Shown: positions 1 to 8,333 of the stretch, piece by piece | Position numbering within the stretch: position 1 is the first letter of the stretch | How the letters are laid out: each line of letters opens with the position of its first letter | Assembly (NCBI GenBank): GCA_963728295.1 | Contig: CAVSKB010000019.1 | Location: forward strand, 992,001 to 1,056,000 | Length of the DNA: 64,000 nt | Origin: DATJKD01 sp963728295 | GTDB lineage: Bacteria; Pseudomonadota; Gammaproteobacteria; Steroidobacterales; Steroidobacteraceae | Direction: 5' to 3' | Notes under the pieces: generated by a model | Databases searched by the model: none | Seen by the model: only the letters and a program-made list of their open reading frames with translations | What the model was told of the DNA's origin: nothing | Position numbers and translations under genes: made by a program

Positions 1-1000
1 AGTCGGCGGTGCCACCGTTCAGTGACGAAATCGTGCCGGCGACCGCGGTGTCGCCCTCCATCGTGACGTTGGTGAGCGTGCCGCCGTTGGCGATCGCGCG
101 CGTGCCCCAGGCAATGAAGTTCTCGTTGACGTTGTCGGCGTCGAACTTCGTGTAGAGCCCCGTAAGGTTGAACTCGAGATCGTCGGACGGGCGCCACTGC
201 ACGGCGACGTTGCCGCCTGTCCGGATACGCTCCTGTTCAAACAGCGCGGAGCCGATCAGCGACGGCACGTCGACGACGGCCGCACCCGGATCCGCGTCGA
301 AATAGCCCAGCACCTCGACGCCATCCCGGCGGATCTCGCGCTTCTGGTAAACGGCGGCCGCGAGCAGTCCCAGCGTTTCGTCAGAGTTCTTCCATGAGAC
401 CAGCCCGGTCGCCTGCGGGTTAGTCTTATCCGCGAGTTCCGTATACACGCCCTGCAGCGACCCGGAGATCTCGAGCTCGTCGAGATCCAGTGGATTTCGC
501 GTCTTGACGTCGATCGTGCCGCCGATGCCGCCCTCCTCGACATCCGCCTGCGAAGTCTTGTAGACGGCGGCCTGTCCGATGATGTCAGCGGGGAACATGA
601 GGTAGTTGAAGCTGCGGGTGGTATTGAGCTGGTCGAGGATGAACCAGTCGGCCGTCGCGAGGCTGTGACCGTTGAAGAGCATCCGGGTCAGGGACGGCGA
701 CGTGCCGCGCACGCTGACGCGCTCGCCTTCGCCGAACTCACGGTTCACCTGGACACCAGGCACTCGCTGCAGCGCCTCGGCCAGATTCTTGTCGGGGAAC
801 TTGCCAACGTCCTCGGCGGAGATCGCATCGAGAACTCCTTCGGCCGCGCGCTTGGCATCGAGCGACTGAGTGAGGCTCGCGCGGATGCCCGTGACGACCA
901 CCTCCTCGAGCTCGGCGGAGGGCGCCTGCGCGACCGCGTTGTTGCCGTACAGTGCGACGGCGATTGCCGTCCCGATCAGTGTCGACCGTGTCCTGTTCAT
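1..1000 (-). CDS. TonB-dependent receptor, N-terminal part (cut by window edge)
   Basis: Outer membrane receptor for energised uptake, probably of chitin-derived oligosaccharides or GlcNAc given its neighbours. The 333 residues seen start at an ATG at 1000 with AGGGGGA about 8 bases upstream. A signal peptide ends near AVAQA (residues 22-27). A TonB-box-like EEVVVTG follows at about 32-38, then the plug domain: DAISAEDVGKFPDKNLAEAL, RVPGVQVNRE, VSVRGTSPSLTRMLFNGH and EGGIGGTIDVKTR. This pattern is that of the Xanthomonas/Caulobacter TonB receptor family (TIGR01782 type). The first beta strands follow and the gene runs off the left edge, so no stop is visible. It is divergent from the GntR-nagB-nagA operon, matching nag regulons of Xanthomonas and Shewanella where such a receptor is called NagP. 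The substrate is inferred from context only. Confidence 0.9.
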   Translation of the reverse strand, partial: MNRTRSTLIGTAIAVALYGNNAVAQAPSAELEEVVVTGIRASLTQSLDAKRAAEGVLDAISAEDVGKFPDKNLAEALQRVPGVQVNREFGEGERVSVRGTSPSLTRMLFNGHSLATADWFILDQLNTTRSFNYLMFPADIIGQAAVYKTSQADVEEGGIGGTIDVKTRNPLDLDELEISGSLQGVYTELADKTNPQATGLVSWKNSDETLGLLAAAVYQKREIRRDGVEVLGYFDADPGAAVVDVPSLIGSALFEQERIRTGGNVAVQWRPSDDLEFNLTGLYTKFDADNVNENFIAWGTRAIANGGTLTNVTMEGDTAVAGTISSLNGGTAD

Positions 1001-1108
1001 GTGCTCAGGTCCCCCTTTGGCTCAGTCCTGGCGGCCGATCCGCGCAGGAGCTGTAACTCGGTTGCTACTCGGTTCCTGTCGGGCCCAACCATCGCCCGCA
1101 ACAGCCCA

Positions 1109-1144
1109 ATGACAGAACCACTATGATGCCACTATAATACCACC
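1109..1144. promoter_or_regulatory. Divergent nag promoter with tandem 11-bp operator-like repeat
   Basis: On the plus strand ATGACA (1109-1114) is followed after 18 bases by a perfect TATAAT (1133-1138), a sigma-70-like promoter for the GntR operon. Two adjacent copies of an 11-bp element, CCACTATGATG (1118-1128) and CCACTATAATA (1129-1139), cover the spacer and -10, followed by another CCAC. On the opposite strand these read TGGTATTATAG and TGGCATCATAG, which resemble TGGT half-sites of HutC/NagR-type GntR operators. The position would let the GntR protein block both its own operon and the receptor gene. The operator assignment is an inference. Confidence 0.5.
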
Positions 1145-1249
1145 TGCGACAGAATGGCAAGCCTGTCCAGAAACAGCCAAAGCAAACGCATTGCGCCGCA
1201 TATACCGTTGCTTATGAGCTACATGTAGCCACGGATGAGGAGTTGTGGT

Positions 1250-2038
1250 ATGGCATTGGTATCAGACCAGCCACCGATCCGGCACAAGGGGGCCGGCGTG
1301 ACGCGCCTCTCTGAAGCGATCGGCCCGCTCCCAGGCACCAGCAATCTGCCGCTGTACCAGCAACTGCAGCGCGCGCTGCGCGAAGCCATGGACCGGAACA
1401 TCCTCGGCGTGGATGACGCATTGCCGCCCGAGCGCGACCTCGCGAGCGAGTTCGGTGTCTCGCGGATCACCGTGCGCAAAGCCATCGACGGTCTCGTGAG
1501 CGAAGGTCTGCTGGTGCGCCGTCATGGCTCGGGTACCTTCGTGCGCGGACGGGTCGAAAAGAACTTCTCGAAGCTGACCTCGTTCTCGGAGGACATGCGC
1601 GCTCGCGGTCGCAATCCGCGCAGCGAGTGGCTCAAGCGTTTGAACGGGACGGTCACGCCCGAAGAGGCGCTGACCCTGCGTTCGAGCCCTGGCACGCCGG
1701 TGTTTCGTTTCCATCGCCTGCGCTTCGCGGACGACGCGCCGATGGCGCTCGAGTACGCGACCGTCGTCGCCGACTGCCTGCCGTCGCTCGACGCCGTGCA
1801 GACGTCGCTCTACGAAGCGCTGGAGCGCGCCGGAAACCGGCCCGTGCGTGCCCTGCAGCGACTGCGTGCAGTGCTGCTCACGCGCGAGCAGGCCGAGCTG
1901 CTGCGCGCGAAGCCGAGCGACGCGGGTCTTCTGGTCGAGCGGCTGGGATTCCTGCAGGACGGGCGCGCGATCGAGTTTTCGCAGTCCTTCTATCGCGGCG
2001 ACACCTACGACTTCGTCGCCGAGCTCAGCACCCCGTGA
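1250..2038 (+). CDS. GntR family (HutC/NagR type) regulator of amino-sugar genes
   Basis: Transcriptional repressor of 262 aa. The N-terminal winged helix (about residues 30-95) shows LYQQLQRALREAM, ALPPERDLASEFGVSRITVR and EGLLVRRHGSGTFV. The remaining 160 residues form a UTRA effector-binding domain (for example PVFRFHRLRFADDAPMALE and the final FSQSFYRGDTYDFVAEL). I start at ATG 1250, because GAGGAG lies 7 bases upstream; an in-frame ATG at 1235 would sit on that ribosome site. The stop overlaps the ATG of the NagB-II gene by one base, so regulator and enzymes are co-transcribed. Family members sense phosphorylated amino sugars such as GlcNAc-6-P or GlcN-6-P. Context suggests the NagQ/NagR role, so the gene would be autoregulated. 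Confidence 0.9.
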   Translation: MALVSDQPPIRHKGAGVTRLSEAIGPLPGTSNLPLYQQLQRALREAMDRNILGVDDALPPERDLASEFGVSRITVRKAIDGLVSEGLLVRRHGSGTFVRGRVEKNFSKLTSFSEDMRARGRNPRSEWLKRLNGTVTPEEALTLRSSPGTPVFRFHRLRFADDAPMALEYATVVADCLPSLDAVQTSLYEALERAGNRPVRALQRLRAVLLTREQAELLRAKPSDAGLLVERLGFLQDGRAIEFSQSFYRGDTYDFVAELSTP

Positions 2039-3060
2039 TGCCCGATACCCGCATGTTCCGGGAAGCGGCTGCGGCTCCTGCTGCGGTGCGCTCGCAATTG
2101 CTTGCAAATCGCGACCTCGTCGAGCAACTCGGAGAGGTCGTGCGAAGAATGGCGCCGCGTGCCGTCGTTACCTGCGCGCGCGGCAGCTCCGACCATGCCG
2201 CAACGTTCGCGAAATACCTGATCGAGACGCGTACGGGCCTGCTCGCTTCCTCCGCGGCGCCGTCCATCAGCTCGGTGTACGCGTCGAAGGCGGATCTCGA
2301 AGGCGTCCTGTTCATTGCGATCTCGCAATCAGGCGCGAGCCCGGATCTGCTCGCTGCCGCGACAGCAGCCAGGGATGCGGGTGCGCTGGTGATCGCGCTC
2401 GTCAACGCCGAGGACTCTCCGCTCGCGCGCACCGCCCATCACGCGCTTCCGCTGCGCGCCGGCGTCGAAACCAGCGTCGCCGCAACCAAGTCGTACATCG
2501 CCTCACTCGCCGCGATCGTGCACCTGGTGGCGGGCTGGACACAGGACCGCGACCTCCAGCTGGCGCTCGAGCAGGCCCCGGACCAGCTCGTGCTTGCCTG
2601 GCAGCTCGACTGGGGCGCCGCGACCGAGCACCTTCGTACCGCCAGCAGTCTTTTCGTCATCGGGCGGGGGCTCGGTCTGGGTATCGCGCAGGAGGCCGCG
2701 CTCAAGCTGAAGGAAACCTGCGGCCTGCACGCCGAGGCATTCAGTGCCGCGGAACTGCGGCACGGTCCCATGGCGCTCGTCCGCGTGGGATTTCCGATAT
2801 TCGCGTTCTTGCAGAACGATGAGACACGGGAAGGGGTCGAAGCGCTGGCGCGCGAGTTGAGTGCGGTTGGCGCCGACGTCATGGTCGCGGGCACCGAGGT
2901 CCCGGGTGCGGTCGTGCTGCCGACGCTGGGCGCGAACGCGGCGATCGAACCGCTGCTGATGATCCAGAGCTTCTACCGCCTCGCCAACGCGCTCGCTATA
3001 GCCCGCGGCCTCGATCCGGATCGTCCTCCGCACTTGAGCAAGGTCACCGAGACGGTCTGA
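2038..3060 (+). CDS. nagB-II: Glucosamine-6-phosphate deaminase, SIS type (NagB-II)
   Basis: A 340-aa double-SIS protein that converts glucosamine-6-phosphate to fructose-6-phosphate and ammonia, the last step of GlcNAc catabolism. The first SIS domain carries CARGSSDHAA (about 46-55), ISQSGASPDLL and ETSVAATKSYIA. The second has FVIGRGLGLGIAQEAALKLK, HAEAFSAAELRHGP and a C-terminal DRPPHLSKVTETV. It resembles the isomerase half of GlmS but lacks the glutaminase domain, which is the hallmark of NagB-II. Its reading frame stays open upstream over the GntR gene, but the ATG at 2038 that overlaps the regulator's TGA is the obvious start. It overlaps nagA by one base downstream. Confidence 0.93.
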   Translation: MPDTRMFREAAAAPAAVRSQLLANRDLVEQLGEVVRRMAPRAVVTCARGSSDHAATFAKYLIETRTGLLASSAAPSISSVYASKADLEGVLFIAISQSGASPDLLAAATAARDAGALVIALVNAEDSPLARTAHHALPLRAGVETSVAATKSYIASLAAIVHLVAGWTQDRDLQLALEQAPDQLVLAWQLDWGAATEHLRTASSLFVIGRGLGLGIAQEAALKLKETCGLHAEAFSAAELRHGPMALVRVGFPIFAFLQNDETREGVEALARELSAVGADVMVAGTEVPGAVVLPTLGANAAIEPLLMIQSFYRLANALAIARGLDPDRPPHLSKVTETV

Positions 3061-4202
3061 TGCCAGTCGCGCTGGTCAACGGTCGGGTGCTCGGTGACTC
3101 AGGTTTCCTCGATGACCGTGCCGTCCTGCTCGACGGAGGACGGATAGTCGACGTCGTCGCCAAAGATGACGCGCGCTGCAGGCGCGCGCGCCGCCACGAT
3201 CTAGGCGGCCACCTGCTTCTGCCGGGCTTCCTGGACACGCAAGTAAACGGCGGCGGTGGAGTGCTCTTCAACGCCGAGCCGACCGTCGACGCCATCCGCG
3301 AGATCGGCCGCGCACATCGGCGCTTCGGCACCACGGGCTTTCTACCGACGCTCATCAGCGATGACCTGCATGTTGTCGCGCGCGCACTCGAAGCAGTGCG
3401 AGCTGCGATCGACGCGGGATTGCCCGGCGTTCTCGGTATCCATATCGAGGGCCCGTATCTGAACGTCGCCCGCAAAGGTGTACACGATCCAACGAAGCTG
3501 CGCGGTCTCGACGAAAACGCGATTGGCCTGCTGACGTCGCTTCGCGGTGGCAAGACCCTGGTGACGCTGGCGCCCGAGATGACGACACCCCACATCATCT
3601 CGAAACTGTCCGCGGCGGGCGTTGTGGTATCGGCCGGCCACACCAACGCCACGTACGATCAGATCCGTGCCGCCCTGCGTCACGGGCTGACGGGTTTTAC
3701 GCACCTTTTCAATGCGATGTCACAGCTCACCGCACGCGAACCAGGAGTCGTCGGCGCTGCGCTTGACGATCCGAACAGCTGGTGCGGCATCATCGTGGAC
3801 GGACGCCATGTCGATCCGACGGTGCTTCGCATTGCCTTGCGCTGCAAGCGGCCCGATCGATTCATGCTCGTGACGGACGCGATGCCAAGCGTCGGTGCGG
3901 CTGAAAAATCGTTTTCTCTTCAAGGTCGCATGATCGCCGTCGCGGATGGCGTGCTCGTCGACGAGGACGGCACACTGGCCGGGTCCGACATCGACATGGC
4001 ATCAACGGTGCGAAACGCGGTCCAACTGCTTGGTGTGAGCCTGCCTGAGGCCGCGCGCATGGCCAGTCAGTACCCGGCGGAGTTTCTGGGACTGGGCGCA
4101 GAGCTTGGGCGGATCGAGCCGGGATACAGGGCCAATCTGGTGCTCGCCGACGACAGGCTCGACATCAAGGAGACCTGGATCGACGGTCAGACGCTGATCT
4201 GA
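3060..4202 (+). CDS. nagA: N-acetylglucosamine-6-phosphate deacetylase
   Basis: Metal-dependent amidohydrolase of 380 aa that removes acetate from GlcNAc-6-P and feeds glucosamine-6-P to NagB-II. Visible family motifs are LPGFLDTQVNGGGGVLFN (about 54-71), HIEGPYLN with the metal-ligand Glu near 130, SAGHTNATYDQ with His near 194, GFTHLFNAMSQL with His near 215, DGRHVDP near 247-253 and the catalytic Asp in LVTDAMPSVG near 273. Length is normal for NagA. Its ATG overlaps the nagB-II stop by one base, completing a GntR-nagB-nagA operon. No GlcNAc kinase or permease is in view; these may lie left of the window with the receptor. Confidence 0.95.
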   Translation: MPVALVNGRVLGDSGFLDDRAVLLDGGRIVDVVAKDDARCRRARRHDLGGHLLLPGFLDTQVNGGGGVLFNAEPTVDAIREIGRAHRRFGTTGFLPTLISDDLHVVARALEAVRAAIDAGLPGVLGIHIEGPYLNVARKGVHDPTKLRGLDENAIGLLTSLRGGKTLVTLAPEMTTPHIISKLSAAGVVVSAGHTNATYDQIRAALRHGLTGFTHLFNAMSQLTAREPGVVGAALDDPNSWCGIIVDGRHVDPTVLRIALRCKRPDRFMLVTDAMPSVGAAEKSFSLQGRMIAVADGVLVDEDGTLAGSDIDMASTVRNAVQLLGVSLPEAARMASQYPAEFLGLGAELGRIEPGYRANLVLADDRLDIKETWIDGQTLI

Positions 4203-4212
4203 CCGGCACTCT

Positions 4213-4575
4213 TCACCGATTGCTGCGCCGCCGCGCACTCCTCCAGATGCTCAGGGCGGCTACACCGAGCACGACCAGCGGGATGATTGCGCCGAGCCGG
4301 TCGCCGCGACCCAGAGCTTCAAATGCGCCCGAGGCAATACTGCCGAGAATGGCCAGAAAAACGGCGATCGGCACGAAGCGCGAGAGGCCGTGATGCGACG
4401 AACGTACGGGATCGGATGATGGCAGCGGGTGCTTTGCGACAACGCGGGTTCGCTCCGCGCGCCGCGGCGCCTCACCCTGTTGCCGCGGCATTGGCCACGG
4501 GTTTGCATCCCGCGCGACGGGCGCGGGCGGCGGCGGCAGCCTTGTCGCGGCAGGATGGTCGGGCGCCTTCGGCAT
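4213..4575 (-). CDS. Small membrane protein of unknown function
   Basis: A 120-aa protein I do not recognise. The first 65 residues are polar and rich in Pro, Arg and Ala, probably cytoplasmic and disordered. Two hydrophobic helices follow, FVPIAVFLAILGSIASGAF (about 68-86) and GAIIPLVVLGVAALSIW (about 96-112), then a positive RSARRRSNR tail. It begins 24 bases after the stop of the VNG-repeat gene on the same strand, so the two are probably one transcript. It converges on nagA with a 10-base gap. Support is the membrane topology and the context rather than homology. Confidence 0.55.
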   Translation of the reverse strand: MPKAPDHPAATRLPPPPAPVARDANPWPMPRQQGEAPRRAERTRVVAKHPLPSSDPVRSSHHGLSRFVPIAVFLAILGSIASGAFEALGRGDRLGAIIPLVVLGVAALSIWRSARRRSNR

Positions 4576-4599
4576 GCCCGACAGGATACTCCGCGCGAA

Positions 4600-5241
4600 C
4601 TACTGGAGCGTGTGGCGAACCGGTGGCACGCCCTCGACGCTGCCGATCGTGGCCGACGGGCTTACGTACAGGTCCACTTCCCGCTTGAAGCGCAGCGTTC
4701 CATTGACCACGGCCCCGGCCTCGATGGTGATGCGCGGGTTGCGCTGCTTGCGAAGGGACGAGTTGCTGCTTGGCTTGTCGACCAGGATCCCGCCTTCGAC
4801 CCGTGAGTTGGCGCCGACCGTGATGTCGCCATTTACGGTCTCGAGGCCGCCCCCGACGGTGGCCTCGGTCAGCGACATGCGGCCATTGACCGTCTCGAGC
4901 GAGCCGCCGATTCGCGAACCTTTGCCGAGCTCGACCCCGCCGTTTACCGTTCCGACCGCGCCGTCGATCTCGGCCTGCTCGCCGACGGTGATCGATCCGT
5001 TGACGGTGTCCGCCGAGGTTGCGACGGCCCGGTCCTCCAGGCGGATCGAACCGTTGACCGTCTCGACGTCGTGCACCCGGGCGCCCTGGCCGATGACGAT
5101 GCCGCCGTTGACCGTAGAGACGTCACCCGCCTCCTCGCCGGTTTCGACCTCGATACTGCCGTTTACCTTGCTGATGTTGCCGGCGGCTGCGAGCGCCACC
5201 GTCGAGACGGCCCAGGTGAGCGCGAGTGCATATCGAATCAT
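4600..5241 (-). CDS. Secreted VNG-repeat protein (predicted beta-solenoid)
   Basis: A 213-aa exported protein. Residues 1-20 form a signal peptide (MIRYALALTWAVSTVALAAAG). The rest is built from 18-19-residue units that each begin with VNG followed by alternating hydrophobic residues (VNGSIEVE, VNGGIVIG, VNGSIRLE, VNGSITVG, VNGGVELG, VNGRMSLT, VNGDITVG, then a divergent VVNGTLRF). Regular spacing, Gly/Asn turns and alternating hydrophobics suggest a right-handed beta-solenoid like polymer-forming bactofilin or DUF4097-type adhesin proteins. A basic interruption near SSNSSLRKQRNPR separates the last unit. The family is not certain. It is divergent from frmA (149-base gap) and precedes the small membrane protein gene. 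Confidence 0.75.
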   Translation of the reverse strand: MIRYALALTWAVSTVALAAAGNISKVNGSIEVETGEEAGDVSTVNGGIVIGQGARVHDVETVNGSIRLEDRAVATSADTVNGSITVGEQAEIDGAVGTVNGGVELGKGSRIGGSLETVNGRMSLTEATVGGGLETVNGDITVGANSRVEGGILVDKPSSNSSLRKQRNPRITIEAGAVVNGTLRFKREVDLYVSPSATIGSVEGVPPVRHTLQ

Positions 5242-5389
5242 CGGTCCCCCGAGGCGTCGCCCTTGAGTGCAGGATGCAGCTTGGATGCCCCGTCTACCGG
5301 AAAGGTTGCAGGCCTGCCGAATCGGGCCGCCGTTGCGGTACGCTTGCGGGTCTCACGCACCCTAACATCCGCCGCTGGGAGCCGGAGAA

Positions 5390-6498
5390 ATGAAAACCCG
5401 TGCCGCCGTCGCCTATGCCGCTGGCAAGCCGCTTGTCGTGGAGACAGTCGATCTCGATGGGCCGAAGGCCGGCGAGGTCCTGGTCGAGATACGGGCGACC
5501 GGCATCTGCCATACGGATGAGTTCACCCGCTCGGGCGCCGATCCTGAGGGATTGTTCCCGGTGATCTTCGGACACGAGGGCGCCGGCGTGGTGGTCGACG
5601 TCGGCCCGGGCGTCACGTCGCTCAAGAAGGGCGACCACGTCATCCCGCTCTACACACCGGAATGCCGGCAGTGCAAGTCGTGCCTGTCGCGCAAGACCAA
5701 CCTCTGCACGGCGATCCGCGCGACGCAGGGCAAGGGAGTGATGCCGGACGGTACCAGCCGCTTCTCGATCGGCAAGCAGATGCTCCACCACTACATGGGC
5801 TGCTCGACCTTCTCGAACCACACGGTGCTGCCCGAGATCGCGCTGGCGAAGATCCGCGAGGACGCGCCCTTCGAAAAGGTCTGCTACATCGGCTGCGGCG
5901 TGACGACGGGCATCGGCGCGGTGATCAACACCGCCAAGGTCGAGCCAGGCGCGAACGTGGTCGTGTTCGGTCTCGGCGGCATCGGGCTCAACGTGGTGCA
6001 GGGCGCGCGGCTCGCCGGCGCGAACCGGATCATCGGCGTCGACGTCAATCCCGCGCGCAAGCCGCTCGCCGAGAAATTCGGGATGACCGACTTCGTCAAT
6101 CCGAAGGAAGTGGGCGGCGACCTGGTGGCGCATCTCGTGTCGCTGACCGACGGCGGCGCCGACTACAGCTTCGAGTGCGTCGGCAACGTCGATCTCATGC
6201 GGCAGGCGCTCGAGTGCTGCCATCGCGGCTGGGGTGTATCGGTGATCATCGGCGTCGCAGGCGCGGGTCAGGAGATCAAGACGCGGCCGTTCCAGCTCGT
6301 CACCGGCCGCGTCTGGAAGGGCACGGCGTTCGGCGGGGCACGCGGGCGGACCGACGTACCCAGGATCGTCGATTGGTACATGGACAAGAAAATCAACATC
6401 GACGACCTGATCACGCACGTGATGCCGCTCGAGAAGATCAACGACGCCTTCGACCTGATGCACGAGGGCAAGTCGATCCGCAGCGTCGTCAGTTCTAA
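5390..6498 (+). CDS. frmA: S-(hydroxymethyl)glutathione dehydrogenase / class III alcohol dehydrogenase
   Basis: Zinc- and NAD-dependent enzyme of formaldehyde detoxification: oxidises S-hydroxymethylglutathione to S-formylglutathione. Motifs are GICHTDEFT with the catalytic-zinc Cys, FGHEGAGVV, the structural zinc cluster ECRQCKSCLSRKTNLC, ATQGKGVMPDGTSRF, GCGVTTGIGAV and the NAD fold VFGLGGIGLNVVQGARLAGA. GGAG precedes ATG 5390. The 369-residue length is normal only if the frame shifts by one base near 6490. There SIRSVV should be followed by xF and the TAA at 6496-6498, as in homologues. As printed, the frame reads on through the next gene, which I take as a one-base deletion error. fghA follows 10 bases later, forming the usual two-gene pathway. 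Confidence 0.94.
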
Positions 6499-6508
6499 GC
6501 GTTCTGGA

Positions 6509-7355
6509 ATGGCGACGATCGAAAATAATTTCCGAGCACGCCTGCTTTGGCGGCACGCAGCGCTTCCTCGCCCACGAGTCGCGGGAATGCCGTACCGAGA
6601 TGCGATTCTCGGTGTACGAGCCGCCGCAGGCGCGCGAGCGGCACGTGCCGGTGCTCTACTACCTTGCCGGCCTCACCTGCACCGAAGAGACGTTCATGAT
6701 CAAGGCCGGCGCGCAGCGCCTCGCGGCCGAGCTGGGGCTGATGCTGGTGGCACCGGATACGAGCCCGCGCCAGCCGCGACTGCCGGGGGACGATGCGAGC
6801 TGGGACTTCGGACTGGGCGCGGGCTTCTACGTCGACGCAACCGAGGCTCCTTGGTCGGCGCACTACCGGATGTACAGCTATGTCACGAGCGAGCTTCCCG
6901 AGCTGGTGACATCCAGCTTTCCAGCGCTTGCCGATCGACAGGGCATCTTCGGTCACTCGATGGGCGGTCACGGCGCGCTCGTCTGCGCGTTGCGCAACGC
7001 TGCGCAGTACCGCTCGCTGTCGGCCTTTGCGCCGATCTCGGCGCCGATGCGCTGCCCGTGGGGCCACAAGGCATTGTCGGGCTATCTGGGCGCGGACGAA
7101 GACGGCTGGCGGGCCTACGACGCGACCGAGCTCGTTACCCACGCGCCCTTCCACGGCCCGATCCTGATCGACCAGGGCGACGCGGACAAATTCCTCGCCG
7201 AGCAGCTCAAGCCCGAGCTCTTCGCCGAAGCTTGCCGGCGCGCCGGACAGACCCTCGAGCTGCGGATGCAGCCCGGCTACGACCACGGCTACTACTTCAT
7301 ACAGACCTTCATGGCGGATCACCTGGCCTGGCACGCCAGCGCCTTGAACAGCTGA
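6509..7355 (+). CDS. fghA: S-formylglutathione hydrolase
   Basis: Alpha/beta-fold esterase of about 281 aa that hydrolyses S-formylglutathione to formate and glutathione, the step after FrmA. Visible are HVPVLYYLAGLTCTEETFM, PDTSPRQPRLPGDDASWDFG, the nucleophile elbow GIFGHSMGGHGALV (Ser), the Asp of LIDQGDADKFL and the His of GYDHGYYFI. ATG 6509 starts MATIE, then one extra A in the AAAA run near 6522-6525 shifts the frame. Removing it gives MATIEIISEHACFGGTQ, the expected N-terminus. Without the correction the first in-frame ATG would be 6600, losing about 30 residues. It converges on the aminotransferase gene. Confidence 0.93.
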
Positions 7356-7369
7356 GAAACCGAGCCTGA

Positions 7370-7409
7370 CCGCCGGCTGGCCGCCGCCGCTGCAGGTTTC
7401 AGCCGGCGG
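7370..7409. terminator. GC-rich inverted repeat between convergent genes
   Basis: CCGCCGGCTG (7370-7379) and CAGCCGGCGG (7400-7409) are perfect reverse complements around a 20-base loop, between the end of fghA and the end of the aminotransferase gene, whose last codons it overlaps. There is no T-run on either side, so it may be a weak bidirectional terminator or simply a GC-rich palindrome. Confidence 0.25.
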
Positions 7410-8322
7410 CCGCCGACGGGGCGGACACGACTGGCGTTCCCTCGCGCGCAACCAGCGCGCGGAAGAGATCCACCAGCCGCGCGGTCCTCGTGCCTGGCCT
7501 GCCGTCGCCGATGGTCCGGCCGTCGACCCGCGTCACGGCCGCAAGCTCGCCCATGGTTCCGGTGCAGAACATCTCCTGCGCGCGATAGACCTCGGTCAGC
7601 GACAGGTCGCACACCTCGTGAGCAATGCCGTTCGCGGCGCAGAGCTCGAGCACTGCTGCGCGGGTGATTCCCTCGGGGCAAGCCACGGTGCGTGGAGTAC
7701 GCACCAGCCCGCGATCGACGATGAAGAGGTGCGTCGCGTTGGTCTCGGCGACAAAACCACGCATGTCGAGCATCAGCGCATCGTCGGCGCCCGCGAAGTT
7801 GGCCTCGATCTTCGCCAGGATCGACTGGATCAGGTTGTTGTGATGGATCTTCGGGTCGAGGCAGTCGGGCGGAAAGCGCCTGGTGCTGGCGGTGACCAGT
7901 GAGATCCCGTCGCGCGGGTACACCGGTGGCTTGTGCTCCGCGAGCACGATGAGTGTCGGACCCGACGTATTGAGCCGCGGGTCCATGCCCGAGGTGATCT
8001 TTACGCCTCGCGTCAGCGTGAGGCGTATGTGGACGCCGTCGAACATCGCATTCGCTTCGAGCGTCCGGCGGATCTGTCCGGTGATCTCGGCGCGCGAGGG
8101 GATGGTCTGAAAGGCCAGCGCCCTGGCGGACTCGACCAACCGGTCGAGATGCTGCTCGAGCCGGAAGATGCGCCCCGAATACAGCCGCAATCCCTCCCAT
8201 ACGGCATCGCCGCCCTGCACCACCGAGTCGAACGGGCTTACACCCGCCTCGTCGCGATGCACCAGTCGCCCGGCCACGTTGACGACCAGGTTGCGATTGC
8301 GCTCGTCGAAACGTTGCTGCAT
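7399..8322 (-). CDS. Class IV aminotransferase (branched-chain / D-amino acid type)
   Basis: PLP enzyme of 307 aa, fold type IV, probably a branched-chain amino acid transaminase. Motifs are SPFDSVVQGGDAVWEGLRLY (about 23-42), the catalytic Lys in LDPKIHHNNLIQSILAKIEA, DDALMLDMRGFVAETNATHLF, and TEVYRAQEMFCTGTMGELAAV, which carries the phosphate-binding residues. I use ATG 8322 rather than 8358 because GAGGA lies 9 bases upstream and 8322 avoids a 25-base overlap. It follows the sulfotransferase-like gene by 11 bases. This pairing suggests one transcript and a shared pathway, but the substrate cannot be read from sequence. Confidence 0.88.
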   Translation of the reverse strand: MQQRFDERNRNLVVNVAGRLVHRDEAGVSPFDSVVQGGDAVWEGLRLYSGRIFRLEQHLDRLVESARALAFQTIPSRAEITGQIRRTLEANAMFDGVHIRLTLTRGVKITSGMDPRLNTSGPTLIVLAEHKPPVYPRDGISLVTASTRRFPPDCLDPKIHHNNLIQSILAKIEANFAGADDALMLDMRGFVAETNATHLFIVDRGLVRTPRTVACPEGITRAAVLELCAANGIAHEVCDLSLTEVYRAQEMFCTGTMGELAAVTRVDGRTIGDGRPGTRTARLVDLFRALVAREGTPVVSAPSAAAG

Positions 8323-8333
8323 CCGGGCGGTCC

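Noticed and set aside
665..1126. Plus-strand frames opposite the TonB receptor gene
   Set aside because: The minus strand encodes a clear signal peptide, TonB box and plug domain; the plus frames have no features.
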